Shown in pieces: positions 12,023 to 24,166 of a stretch of 64,000 bases of DNA (its first letter is position 1; each line of letters begins with the position of its first letter). Source of the DNA: Dichotomocladium elegans. Lineage: Eukaryota; Mucoromycota; Mucoromycetes; Mucorales; Lichtheimiaceae. Under the pieces are notes generated by a model. That model made no database searches, was not told where the DNA came from, and worked only from the letters and a program-made list of their open reading frames with translations. Location: assembly GCA_025716815.1 (NCBI GenBank), contig JAIXMN010000034.1:1-64000 (forward strand), read 5' to 3'. Both the position numbers and the translations under genes were made by a program.

Positions 12023-12750
12023 AATGGGGACCATGGAGTCGACAGACTTGATACCAGTCTGCATGGGCTCGTTGACAGAGTGACGGGGCAAGATACCAGG
12101 GGCCTTGACCTGGACACGCGAGCGACCAACGGTATCAAGGGGACCCTTGCCGTCAATAGGGTTACCAAGGGCATCGACAACACGGCCCAAGATACCAGGA
12201 CCGACGGGAACGTCGACAATAGCGCCGGTACGCTTAACGGTGTCACCTTCCTTGATCAAACGATCGTTACCAAAGACGACAATACCGACGTTGTCAGTCT
12301 CGAGATTGAGGGCCATACCCTAAAAAATCCCGTTAAGTAGGTGCATTACCATGGTACTCCTTTATATTATTTCTCACCTTCAAGCCGCTGGAGAACTCAA
12401 CCATCTCTTCGGCCTGGCAGTTCTTCAAACCATAGACACGCGCAATACCGTCACCAATAGACAAAACGCGGCCAGTCTCCTGGAGGTCAGCCTCAGACTG
12501 GGCACCGAGAATGCGCTGCTCGAGGACAGACGACACTTCCGAGGTGGAGGCCTTGGTAGTGGCGTAGCTTCTCCAGGCAGAGACACCAACCTATGCAATG
12601 ATAATAGCACAACATTAGCGTCTTCGCGTTTGCGCATTTTCATGGACTAGGCGCGCTGAAGTTGCGCAGGAGAGGAACACTCACAGCCGGCGAGGAATTG
12701 CGCAGGGAAGCAAAAGCAGGTTGTGCCACACGAACAGCGTTTCTCAACAT
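10907..12750 (-). CDS. ATP1: Mitochondrial F1F0 ATP synthase subunit alpha
   Basis: Four exons read leftwards: 12750-12685, 12590-12378, 12319-11520, 11456-10907, giving 542 residues, the normal length. The first 30 or so residues ([13 protein letters not shown], then WRSYATTKA) are a basic, hydroxylated mitochondrial targeting peptide, cleaved in family members. The nucleotide-binding fold shows the Walker A GDRQTGKT, a Walker B region [11 protein letters not shown], and the signature around [17 protein letters not shown]. Alpha subunits form the catalytic hexamer with beta and bind nucleotide mainly at non-catalytic sites. Codon use is strongly biased to C-ending and favoured codons, unlike neighbouring genes, as expected for a highly expressed gene. 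The rightward open frame of 248 codons over the same stretch is an antisense shadow. Confidence 0.97.
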
Positions 12751-14033
12751 TATGTAATTTTTGTCACAAGGGACAGATGAGAAGGGTGGAGATGTATTGA
12801 CGAAAGGAGTAGAGAAAACTTGAAGCCTGCGCTGTTTGGGACGGAGTGACTGCTACAAACCAGGGTAGCCCCGGACGACCACGTCTTCCCAGTCGACGCC
12901 TTCATTTTTTCGTACTCAGCCGAAGGCCCAAATTGCTGAATGACTGAGCTCCTATTTAGTATGAGCATCACACCAGGCTATAGCAGCCATGACGTTGGCC
13001 ATTTCCCCACAATCTATTATTCAGGAATTATCTGGTGGTCTGATGACAGCGCATTGTCCCGTATTATTTTCTTGAGACATGAATGATGAGATAGAAAGTT
13101 CTGCAGGTGATTTGTGTCCTTCAGAAGTGAATCTTTCCGCCTCCATGTAGTCTATCAGATCATGTCTACCTTGTATGATCATATTTGCATTTCTTAGAAA
13201 AAGATATAAAATGGGCATGGCCCTGGCGCACTTGCATTGTCCACATGTGCTACAGGATAGGAAATCTGTACTCCCATGGACGAGCCCTCAGCTTGGTCAA
13301 GCAATTGTCAATCTGCGATTCAGCGTTGTCTTATTAATTAGGAAAAATGATAGAGAAACATTTATAGTTCCATATCAATTTAGAAAACTCAGGCTGTAAC
13401 ATGCGTGTATATATTGTCTCTAATAGTATACCAGAAGAAGGGATTCATTTCCCTATTCGTACCTAAATGGGCATATTTATACACAACTCGACGGCAGACA
13501 ACCTATATACACAGTTGCATCTCTGGCCTGTCCTTGGAAAGAGCTTTTTTCAGCTCTATTTCGTGCGCAAGATGTAGAAAGGTTTTAAGTTGTTACAATG
13601 CGTGAGTGTTGTGCGGATCCTATTCTCGATTGTCAGCAGCACCACGTGTTGGCATAAAGGGTAACACGAAAGAGGCTGAAAATGGAGAAGCAGGGCATGT
13701 CCATGACCCTCATTGGATAATCTTCAATGATTAGGATAAACGCCATTAAGCCAGTAATAGCTATGTATGGACTAAAGAATAAAGTTACAATAGAATGGGT
13801 ATATACGTAAATATGATGGGTTCCTTTCGACAGTAGGCGTTTATCAAGATCCTAAGTTAGATGTGTGGTGCGGCCCCTCGTGTCTTCTTTCCCACCTCGC
13901 CCAAATTTTTGCTGCAGCAACTCCGGTATTTGGGAATAGATAGGTAGCATTTCCCTCCCCTTCTCTCCGATTATCTCTCCCTTTTCCACACTTTTTACTT
14001 CTTACCCTTCCCGGCAAAACACACCTACGTACA
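12751..14033. promoter_or_regulatory. Divergent intergenic region between ATP1 and SEC14-like gene
   Basis: This 1.28-kb gap separates two head-to-head genes. Nothing coding is supportable. A CT-rich tract runs up to the rightward start codon (13955-14030), and a purine-rich mirror lies upstream of ATP1. The promoters of both genes must lie here. No known motif was identified. Confidence 0.4.
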
Positions 14034-15222
14034 ATGAATGTATTCCGCTTCATGTCTGACGAGAAGAGAGAGGGCAGCATTCGATCAAAAGCTCCCAGTG
14101 CTATCGAGGCTCCAGCTAATACTACTAAAGTCCCGGTGTTTACTGTTCGAGACGATTATAAGCCATTAGTACACCCACCCCTCAATGATGAGCAGCAAAA
14201 TAAGCTTGATCGCTTGAGGGAACATACCAAGTCATTCATGCTTCCTCCGGACCATGAATATTATCCAAATGAGAAAGGATTTTTGACAGAAGCTACGCTC
14301 AAACGATATATGCGTGCTCGTAAATGGGATTATGAGGTAAGTAATTCATCATAGGTTCTTTTTTTAGTGGCGTGGTACTCTCATTTTCTCCTATCTGCCG
14401 CTGTGCATTTAACAACCCCTTTCTGCATGGTCATCCATTTGCCATCTCAATTTTTTAGGCTGCTAAGACCATGCTAGAAAATACGCTTATTTGGCGTCGG
14501 GACTTCCGACCAGATCAGTTGGATCCTGATTACATTCGACCAGAGGTGCGTTAAAGACACGCAGCTCTGGGACATATTCCATTGAAAGAGCTAATTTGTG
14601 TGCTTCTAGGCGGAGACTGGCAAAATGTACTTTAATGGATTTGATAACACCGGTCGACCCTTATGGATCATGAAGCCTCGATTTCAAAACTCCAAAAACA
14701 TGGAGCGTCAGATTAAATTTATAGTATTTGCTATTGAGCGCGGTATTCGGTTGATGCCACCACAAGTTGAGACCCTTGCGCTACTTGTGGATTTCAAAGA
14801 TGCCCTCTATGCAGATAATCCGAGTATATCAACGTGTAAGAAGTTCTTGGATATTTTAATGAACCATTATCCCGAGAGATTGGGCATTGCCTATATTTAC
14901 AACGGTAAGGTTAGATATTACCGGGCTTACAGTATTTTAATTTTAGCAATGTTTCCTAGCACCATGGTTTTTTGTCACGACGTTCAAGCTCATTGTGCCC
15001 TTCCTGGATCCAGTGACTAGGGCAAAAGCAAAGCTTGTAAGCGCGCCTGATAGCACCGGTTCTACGTCAGGCGACTGGGTTAACCTGCGTGAACATGTGC
15101 TCCCGAGTGCACTAGAGGCAGATTTCGGCGGTGACCTCAACTTCGAATATGACGTAAACATATTCTGGGATGCGTTATTAGAAAGAACTGGCAGGCCTTA
15201 TAAGATCATAGATTATAATTGA
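14034..15222 (+). CDS. SEC14-like CRAL-TRIO phospholipid transfer protein
   Basis: Four exons: 14034-14336, 14459-14545, 14610-14904, 14960-15222, giving 315 residues. An N-terminal CRAL-TRIO-N helical region contains EATLKRYMRARKWDYE, the typical start of the family. The lipid-binding lobe follows, with GFDNTGRPLWIMKPRFQNS, a beta strand LALLVDFKD, and the gating-helix region HYPERLGIAYIYNAPWFF. Such proteins exchange phosphatidylinositol with phosphatidylcholine or another ligand between membranes and support Golgi or phosphoinositide metabolism. The ending (YDVNIFWDAL) resembles the PDR16/PDR17-like or CSR1-like branch more than SEC14 itself, but this is a weak impression. A second in-frame ATG six codons in (MSDEKREG) could be the true start. 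Confidence 0.88.
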
Positions 15223-17602
15223 AAAGGGACTCATAAAGAAAATTATTATAGCAGGACATGAACTAACCTGCAATCGTAAAAATGCGTGGGGAAATGAGGA
15301 GTGACTATGGATCGTAAATTCAAAGAACATGACAGCAATACTACCGTCTCCTAGTACTCCTACTATATTTCATCATTCGACCACCACAATGCACGTTCTA
15401 CGATTAATTATTATACAATACAATTTGCCAAAAATGAAAGCCCCTAATTTGCAATGCTTATAAAAGACAAGCACCCAAAACAGAAATTTACGCAATGTCT
15501 GAATAACATAGTTCCTTGGGCTTGACCGATGTGGTATTCTCGAAGCTGGATGTCACCCAGTCATCCTACACTCCCATTTAATTTTATCAAGGGAGTCTTC
15601 ACTCCACACATATGTGTGGCCGCATCTGCCCATCAGTGACCTTTCTGTATTGCGTGGGCTGCTTGACATGTAAATATTTTTAATATTCAGTTATAGTTTC
15701 TTTACTTGCATCTATGGACTGTCCCGTTCTTTTCCTTTTTTCTAGCTGATGGTTGTGCGACTCTCTAGCTACATTTAGTGATGCATGGTGCCGAAATTGC
15801 TGCCAAGATGGCTGTTGTTTTTTGCTCTTTTTGCGTCACTATTCCAGCCTGCAGGCTGAAACCGAGCCTTCTTTAAGACCCCAAACCTCTGGAGCATTTG
15901 CTCCATCCGTGCTCTAGGTCAAGTCATGGGTTCTCATCATCCCATTCTAAAAAGCACTCTTATGCTCTTCGTTGTGAATGCGTGAATAACCTCTGCCTCA
16001 ACGATTCTTAAAAATGCCGCCAGTGTCCCTTTCGTACTGTGATGTCCCTCGCGGAGCTGACCGAACATGGGTTCCTAGCTTTTTTGCAGCAGCTAATGCG
16101 TTCAAGCCCTTGTCAAACATCAATTTAAAAAATCTGAGCTTATCTTCGTTGGTATATATCGTATAGCCGCGCTTAAAGTCTGCTACTTTCATCGGAATGT
16201 TTATATCCTTTCACTTGGGAGTGTGGGTAGCAACAAGGTACCCGTGAGAGATAGACTATGTAGATATTCTGTGTGAGAACAAACGGATTGAAGCGACATT
16301 TCCTCATCAGTGGCATAGTCCATAGATTCAGGGCAGCTATGCTCATGAACGATATGGCCTTGGCCATCGTAGTAAAAAAGAAATAAATTGCTCATTTCAG
16401 AATGCAAATGGGTATAAAAAGAAAGGGCAAAAAGCTGATGAGCATTTATAAAGATGGCTTTGCCAAGCTGTTTTGTGCGACATCTTAACCATGGATGCGG
16501 CATTTGCCTTGTCATCGTGCGTAAAGATTGTGGGCTTGGGAGCTGCTTCAATTTGGAAAGCGCTGTTACATGTGCGGCAATTAAAATGTGGAACATGTGC
16601 CTGCAATGAACCATTTGTTTGTCCCACTAATCTTTAGCCTCTGAGATTCAAGGGAAATGTGAAATCAGAAAGGGCGATGGACTCTAGGCGACGTTAGAAA
16701 ATACGAATTAATTAATCGCTTACCTTCATCCGCACTTATAATGTGTGCTGAAATTAACAGCGCAGACGCATACCTCAGGAGTTCCGGACCGATGGTATTA
16801 AAAATGCCTATTTTAATACAGTATTTCCCCAATATCAATGCTACACGATAATGGTGCTCACATTTTCAAAGATGCACACTGGTCAATTTGCGGGATTACA
16901 AATAGAAGGCGTGTTTGCCGATTAATCCTCTTAATAAAAATACTGTCCATTACAGGACGTAAAATCTGCAGAAAATAAAAATGAAAAAGGGCAAGGTCAC
17001 GTTGTTGACGAAGATCGCGTACGCTATCCAAAATTGACTGCTCCTGTATAGAAATCTTCCCGTCATATAGCATTACAGTAGAATCTCTGAGCCTGTATAT
17101 CCGTAAACGGAAGGATACACTATGATGGACGGGGAAGGTGGAGATACTCAAACAGCGTTGCAGCGGTAAAATTTCACAATCTACACTCAGCTCATTTCCT
17201 TCTTGCGTTTGTGCCAGAACCTATCCTCGTGGCGGGTGCTTCATTGACACTGTCGTACTGCATTTCAGTGGCTCGTCTTCCTTGTCATCCGTTGCCTTTT
17301 TTACCGGCTTCATGTTGCACCTAGCTAAAGTTCCTGTGTAGTTTCCCATGAGCGATGATGGGCTCCTGTCAAAGCAACATCAAAGGTTGCGGCGGAATCA
17401 TCACTGAAATGATGATATCCAGGGCAACGTGTGAAAGAAGTATGCGAAGACCAAACGTCTCCTCTTTTATGTTGATTGATGGTTGCAGATGTGATGAACC
17501 AGGCCTAATTCGTAACGTGTTACCAACGCACGGGGTAAAAAAAACATATTACGTCTTGAAGCTTTGTGGTTTTTGCTCGTTTCATATTTGTAGTGCTCAT
17601 TT
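15223..17602. other. Repeat-containing intergenic region
   Basis: A 2.4-kb gap. Apart from the Tc1/mariner remnant listed separately at 15998-16627, it holds only short open frames. One on the minus strand (16858-17151) has DSVRDLRQQRDLALFHFYF and no recognised family. The last few hundred bases are the likely promoter of the seven-helix protein gene. Confidence 0.4.
15998..16627 (-). pseudogene. Tc1/mariner-type transposase N-terminal fragment
   Basis: Read leftwards, broken open frames contain MKVADFKRGYTIYTNEDKLR and KLMFDKGLNALAAAKKLGTH, then GTSQYERDTGGIFKNR. This is the N-terminal helix-turn-helix region of the large Tc1/mariner (IS630-like) transposase family common in Mucorales. The preceding segment (YYDGQGHIVHEHSCPESMDY) fits the acidic leader of such proteins. 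Stops and frame changes interrupt it, and the catalytic DDE domain is absent, so it is a dead fragment. The family call rests on remembered patterns; no search was run. Confidence 0.55.
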
Positions 17603-19023
17603 ATGGAACAAACGAAATCACTCGAGCGGATTTGCATAGATGGAGTCTGCCATTGTGATTTTAGATTAACCATTACGGATTGTGAGGAGTCACAAGGACT
17701 CTGGTATGTCCATGCTATACACGCTTCTTTTGCTTTCGTAACAGCGCTAATAGGTAAACAGCATTTCTATTAATGTGCGTTTACTATGAACTAACAATGT
17801 TTTCTTCCAACAGGCATCGCGCTTTTTGGATACCGGGTGGGAGTCAAAAAATACCAATTCTGGTTTATGGAGCCGACGCTAAAAGGTGGTCGGATACGAC
17901 CACGACCGATCGAAGGGATGCTTTTGATTTCATTTTTCTACAATACATGTTGGTTGGAAATCATCTTCGTTATAGCTTTTTATAAGTACTAATCACTATC
18001 TCTTTCGCTAGTCCGATCATTCAGTAGTCTTTATCTACTCCTCGATATCGCACCAGACAACCTCGTCGCACGTACCTGTAATTCTCCCTTATTACAAACG
18101 GTGCGAGATAGGTGAAGACTGATTTCGCCATGTATAGTCATTTTTGAGTTTCCTTGGCCATTTGGATACGGCGCGGTGGTTGTCTATCTCAATAGCATAG
18201 CACAGACTGTTGCACAGGTATAACTAAATTAAAAAAGCGAGTGACCTCGAAGTAACATCGACCCTACAGAGTCGGACTATTGGATGTTCATGGCTGCCAT
18301 GCTCCCCCCGCAGCGTCGATGCAGTAGGCACTCTGTTGTTCTTTCTCCCATTTCTCCTGAACAACGCCTTCTCAATACCCATCGGAATTATCGGCCAATC
18401 CGACCCTACGACTGCTATAATCCTCACGCGCGTCCTAGATATCGCTTGGTTCTTCCTTAATGCCTTTCTTTTCGTCGCCGTGTTTTTTTCCGCTGCTAGA
18501 CTCATTCGAATTTTGGGCAGCCGGGCCCATGGAAAAGCTCAAAACTTAGATGACGTGCCAGGAGGAATCATTCGCAAAGTCGAGATGATAGTCTTGCTAT
18601 TCTCACTGTGTTTGGTGGGATTTGCATTCTTTTTGCTCTTCTTCGGAGCTATGCGAGATCATATTATTACACATAAAATAGGAAATATTACGCTGGCACT
18701 TCTATGGATGAACTGGGGCGCCTCAAGCTGCTTTATTTCGCAATTTGTTTTGGTTGTGAAGTAGGTATATGAAAAAAGGAACTAGCATTTCTTTATCTTA
18801 CTAACATATAATATTCACGTTGTCGAATAGCCCACGGTTTTTTCCAAACCTTGTGGGCTCATCTCGATCCTACGGCCAGTCAACGCATCATTATGATGGG
18901 ATCAATACATCTATGGATGACCAGTACATTGGCGGGGGAGTTACTCTTGATGCTGTCACGGGAACACTACCCAATGATGATGATGCTATTTTACACGCAA
19001 TCCAACTCAAACAGCAGAAATGA
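17603..19023 (+). CDS. Seven-transmembrane protein, unknown function (GPCR-like topology)
   Basis: Six exons assembled from splice signals: 17603-17753, 17814-17985, 18025-18100, 18149-18217, 18270-18760, 18831-19023, giving 383 residues in phase. The short N-terminus is cysteine-rich (CIDGVCHCDF and TDCEES). Seven hydrophobic segments follow: ASFAFVTALIGIALFGY, MLLISFFYNTCWLEIIFVIA, YGAVVVYLNSIAQ, LLFFLPFLLNNAFSIPIGII, IAWFFLNAFLFVAVFF, IVLLFSLCLVGFAFFLLFF and ITLALLWMNWGASSCFISQF. The C-terminal tail of about 60 residues is hydrophilic and acidic (LPNDDDAILHA). Topology and a Cys-containing extracellular start suggest a receptor-like protein, but I recognise no named family and claim no ligand. 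Introns are short (39-70 bp), so no single open frame reveals the gene. Confidence 0.7.
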
Positions 19024-20957
19024 GGTGATAAAAGTACATAAACATGCAAATGTAGCATTATTAACGTATTCTACTTGTATCCCGTAGGGTTTCCTGCATA
19101 ATTACAGTTATAGGCAACCTCCATGTACAGTAGCTATATACTGATTTTAAACGTGAACTTATAAAATCCCATGCAACACACATTTGGAATCCTTTGTAAA
19201 GCATTCATCTTTGCGGAATTCCGTTGCATTATACCTTTGATGGATACGGTCTTTTCCCAATAGTGTCGCCTTTGTATGCTTAAGCTCAGTTCTACGCCTA
19301 AGTCTGGATTGTCAATGTTGAGAATTCCATCCTCTGACATCCAGGCTGTTTTTCCATAGTATAAGCATTTTCTCACATCTTTCTTTTCAGACACCCGCCT
19401 CATAAACGTATAAGCGCTTGGAGAGACCACAATAATTATTAACCGTCGAGTTCCCATCGTCTCAAGTGGGGCCGAATTTCTGGCTCGTTACTACGCCGGA
19501 GACGATGCACTGTCATATCTTGGAGGTAAGTACTAGCGCTATCAAAGGCGTCAAAAGAAACATGAAAATGTTAGGTCTCTCTGGAAGGGGTAAAGTACCT
19601 TAACAGAAATAATGTTTTATCACAATCCGTGTCTTCATCCGAGAGTAATGCACCAGCGTTATTTTTTGTAGAGGTAGGTAGTAGCTCCAATCTTTGGCTC
19701 ATATACCTGCATTTGTGAAATTAAATTGCACCGTATGAACACCAAGTTTGGTATAGCACGATGACATAAAAGGAAAAATTTATATCGCCTCACTGATTCC
19801 GCTTGAAGACCACGACTCGAAAACCCATTCAGGTCAATTGCGCTTAAACAACATAGACAAGTCGCGAAACCCCGCCTTGAAGAGCAACGGCGTGTTCTTT
19901 TCTGTCTCTTGTGATTAGAAAAAAGACAGAAATCCCAGTGGAAGCTACTTTCTTTACTATTGAAAGAAGTTAACCAGGCGCTTTCGGATCGGTGTTTATG
20001 CCGAAAGAGGTCTGATGGATCTGCTCAACCCATACCAGGAACAGCAAAAGCTGCTACGGGCGTTAGCATAATGACAGCCAATCCTACTATCGCGCTTCGA
20101 TGACGTTGAAGTGGTACAAATAAATAGCAACCTGCGTATTCCTTATTTCACCTCTTTACATAGCCGAGGGAATCGTTTCATATCATTTGACTGCTACTTA
20201 TCTTCAACTTGTCGTTTGCGATACCAGCAATTAATAGCTTATAACAGATTAATGGCTCAGGGTAACGAACAAAAAATGCACATACAGTACTTGGTCGCGG
20301 TGGCTATTCAGTGCAATGGGGTACTATATAGAGGTGTGTCTCTGTGGTAATAATAAAAAGTAGCACATGTATTTATTCGTTAGTGAGGTCCGCATGCACA
20401 AGAATAGTCTACTGGTTGCTGCTGAATTCTCGGCGGACACAGCGCGTCAAATACAGTGTCTCGACGCCCGAATCGCTCAGTCTTCCTTTTCGCATTGGGC
20501 TATTGCAATGCCATGATTCATGGAAAGTGAGCTATGGGATATACATAAAAGGTCAACTGCAGGGTAGAACTGGATATTCAGGTATCTTTTATTGAATATC
20601 AACACTGTGGACGATCTCTTGTTGGTCTTGTAATGGAGAAACGGGGCTTCAAATAATTTCTATGGTTTCCTTTGGTCGTTACCGGGGTTGTCCATCGTGT
20701 TACCTAAAGAGTGAAAATGGAAACGGAGGTACGAAAAGGGCAAATGGGAGTAGTGGATATATTTGAAGGCAAAATAAACATATTGATGCTGGTTTCACAG
20801 CACTTTATTGCAAGCATCCACAAACTTTATTATTAGGCGGTGTTATCATAATCGACAATAAAAAGGCCTGCATCAATCTGAATATACTGAGTCCTGCCTC
20901 TTGTCCATCCCACACCCCTTCCTATCCTTTGTCCTTAACCCGATCACGTTCCTTTCC
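19024..20957. other. Intergenic region, no supported gene
   Basis: A 1.9-kb gap. A leftward 107-codon open frame (19134-19457) starts with a true ATG and is moderately hydrophilic. It has no recognised domain and no splice-linked continuation, so it was not called. The final 100 bases before the chitin deacetylase are CT-rich (TTGTCCATCCCACACCCC), probably promoter or 5' leader. Confidence 0.4.
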
Positions 20958-22364
20958 ATGTTCTTTAAACCCCTTGTCGTCGCCTGCGCCCTGTTGCAGG
21001 CGTCTGGTCTCGTGAGCGCCGCAGAGTACTGGGAGTCGTTCAAATCCAATGTGAATCCGAAGAATATCACAATCCCAAACATTCCCCAGACTACGTCAAA
21101 GGATGAGTCGACTCAATGTAAATGGTATGACGCTTCGCCTCTCTTTACTTTCAATGCAGCGGACTGGCCTACTCCATGGATGGTTGCCACGAGCAATGGC
21201 ATGAACACCACCGCTGAATTCAAGGCGCTCTACAACTCGATCGACTGGTCCAAGGCGCCCAAAATTCCCGTCCGTCGCAAGACTCCTGATGGTAGTATTG
21301 ATCTCAGTGGTTACGATTCGAGCGACCCAGACTGCTGGTGGTCTGCCACGACATGTACCGCCCCCAAGTATGCCAACACAAACCCGGACATCTACTCATG
21401 CCCCGAACCCGAGACCTGGGGGTTGACTTTTGATGACGGCCCGAATTGCTCCCACAATGCTTTTTACGATTACCTTGAGAAACAGAAACTCAAGGCATCC
21501 ATGTTCTATGTTGGTTCAAATGTCATTAACTGGCCTTACGGTGCTATGCGAGGCGTGCGCGATGGTCACCACATTGCTCAGCACACCTGGAGCCACGATT
21601 TGATGACCACGCTGAGCAACCAAGAGGTTCTCGCCGAGCTATACTACACCCAGAAAGCAATCAAGATGGTCACCGGTGTTACTCCCAAGTACTGGCGTCC
21701 TGTACGTAGACAGTCTTCTAATCGACAATCAAAACCACGTTGCTGCAGTACTCATCTTTCCAGAAATAGGCTTTCGGAGATGTTGATGATCGTGTTCGAT
21801 GGATCGCTACTCAGCTTGGCCTGACAAACATCCTTTGGAACTTGGACACTGACGATTGGGCCGCCGGTCTCACCGAACCTGTGGAGAAAATCAAGAAGAC
21901 CTACGAAGATTTCATCACCATGGGTACCAACGGTACCTTTGCCAAGTCCGGTAACATTGTGTAAGTGGTCACACGAGTCTGCTCATGACTGCGCTCGGGC
22001 TTGTACTGATTGATCGGATAGGCTCATGCATGAGATTGACGCCACCACTATGGATATGGCCTTGGAATATTTGCCCAAGATCCAGAAGGCATATAAGCGC
22101 GTTGTTGACGTTGCCACTTGCATGAACATCACTTATCCTTATATGGAAAAAACTGTCAAGTTCGACGGCATTGGTAAATCGTCAAATGCTACTACTTCTT
22201 CCACCACCAAGAAGTCTCCTGCTTCAACGGCGCATCATTCTACAGCTGCCTCGCCATCTGCTAGCAAGGCGAGCGAGAATGATCCTTCTGCTGCACCAAA
22301 TCTTGCCGCATCCCTGTCTGGCCTCATGGTGGCTGCTGTCGTCAGTATCGCTGTTCTCGTGTAG
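20958..22364 (+). CDS. Chitin deacetylase, secreted and GPI-anchored
   Basis: Three exons: 20958-21701, 21770-21960, 22022-22364, giving 425 residues. A signal peptide (MFFKPLVVACALLQASGLVSA) is followed by a carbohydrate-esterase family 4 (NodB) domain. All five catalytic motifs are present: TFDDGP, QHTWSHD, RPAFGDVDDR, LDTDDW and LMHEID. The zinc-binding Asp-His-His set and the catalytic base are therefore intact. The enzyme removes acetyl groups from nascent chitin to make chitosan, a major wall polymer of Mucorales. The C-terminus is Ser/Thr/Ala-rich and ends in a hydrophobic segment (LMVAAVVSIAVLV), as expected for GPI anchoring at the wall-membrane interface. Several N-x-S/T sites (NITI, NTTA, NCSH, NATT) suggest glycosylation. 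An upstream non-conserved in-frame ATG at 20901 was rejected because the signal peptide begins at 20958. Confidence 0.95.
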
Positions 22365-24166
22365 AAAACCCATCGTATCATTTCACTTCTTTTCATTTTT
22401 GTTGTTGTTGTCCTGCAAATACATTAAAAATGTTTTTGTTCCAGCACATGTCAATCCTGCGGATGGGGTACTCGAACGAACTCTAATGCAAAACATACTG
22501 TACAAGAAGCCCTCGTCATCCCAAAAAATTATGACTTGGCAGATTACGTTCTCCTTTTTACTGTATGCTCAGACTGATGCTTTATTCTACGTAGTCGTTA
22601 GTGATGTAATCCGGGGCTGAACCTATCCGCTGGGCATGCTTCTGCTCTCCTCTCTGACCCGTAAAGGGATGTGGTTAGTATGGTTTAACTCGAATGCTGA
22701 TCTTTGACATTGAATGTATATCGTAAGAATACTCTAGAATACTGTAATAAGAAGCGTGTCAATCTACGCGGTTTATGTCTTTATCAAGCGAGCAGGTGAA
22801 TGCTTTGCAGATAATGCGATCATGGCTATTACGTCATCAGTATACAGCATTCGCAGTTCAATAAAGGCAATCTATGCGTATAATAAGCCGAGCTATTTGA
22901 GTCTGCACCGATAAACATATAATGAATGATGATGATAGCAGGTCGAGCTTATTTGTTGTCACACAGCAGACTGTATTGCTTAAATGATATTCTCTTCCCA
23001 CCCCGGCTCACCTATAGGGTGTTTCCCCTTCCATTCATCGAATGGACAGTGGCCCAAGTATCTTGCTTATCGCATCGTAACCCTGCGATAACAGGGCTGG
23101 AAAGTTCTTTAGGGGGGGATTCCAGGTGTCAGCCTTTGCTAGCAATTCACTCGTGACTTCTTATGTCTTCTGCCAAGTATTCCTACGCGTTTATTATTCC
23201 CCTGCCAACAGGTTGCCAGCGAAAAGTTCTACCAGTAACCTCTGCCTTCATCAAGCAGCAAGTTGAACAGCGTATGACTTGGATCAATATCAAACATATG
23301 CTAGTGATGAGTGAAGTCTTGTATCATCCCTAGTACAGAACAGTATAGTGTTAAGCAGTGAAGACCTTCCTGCGTTGGAATTCCCGTCTATCGTCATTAA
23401 TGGAGGAAAACCCTTGTTTCTGGGGTGTGAAGCACAAAGAAACACTGCTCTAGCTGCTGACATGATGCTTTCTGAGGCACGCAGTAATTTCGATGCTTCT
23501 CTTGATGTTAGGATGACGACGACGTAGCCAGCAGCGGCGGGCATCAAGCAAATAAACATGATGGCAAGGCACCAATAGCTGACTAGCCGGGGAAAATCCA
23601 ATAGACAGATATGCAGTGTTGAATACGCATAATCTGCGGATGATGTCATTCTGTGACAGCAAAGGAAGTTGTCGTGTAACTTGCCTTTTGCTCATCATAT
23701 CTGTCGAAGCTATCTCAGCCTAGCTAACGTGGCCTTTTGCCGTCAATAAAATGCAGCTACATGTAAAAAGGATGAGTTGAAGCCATATCTGTTACAGATA
23801 TAGGAGGGACAAAGAAGAAGCGATCAGCCATTAAAGAAAAAAACCTCTTTGCCCTAGCCATGTGATACAACCTGTGGAAAAATTGAACATGCAACGTGCA
23901 CAAATCGTTGGATACAGAGAGCTCAGTAACAGTCACTTGTCATCTCTTTTTGGTGGCCCGCACTGGGCATGTAAGGGCGGAGCAGGGCAAGTTTCCTGGT
24001 AATGCTTGGGACAAAGAAGTTTGTCCTTGCTGCCTAAAATAAGTGTAGACGAAAGTAGCCTATTCTTAAAAAATCGGCCGGCCCCCCTTTCCTTTCCAGT
24101 TGCTCTTTTTTACTATTCTTTTCCTTCTAATTCCGAATTTGTTTTCTACCCCTTTTCTGTTGTCTC
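22365..24166. other. Intergenic region, no supported gene
   Basis: A 1.8-kb gap between the chitin deacetylase and PHO81. Overlapping leftward frames at 23290-23698 include a hydrophobic stretch (YWCLAIMFICLMPAAAGYVV), but no family or exon chain could be established. The promoter of PHO81 should lie in the last few hundred bases, which include a CT-rich tract near 24085-24160. Confidence 0.4.

Noticed and set aside
11594..12340. 248-codon rightward open frame
   Set aside because: Antisense shadow of ATP1, caused by strong codon bias in that gene.
19134..19457. 107-codon leftward frame
   Set aside because: True ATG but no family, domain or flanking exons; cannot be separated from chance.
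23290..23698. Overlapping leftward frames with a hydrophobic segment
   Set aside because: No consistent exon chain and no homology; below the level for a gene call.
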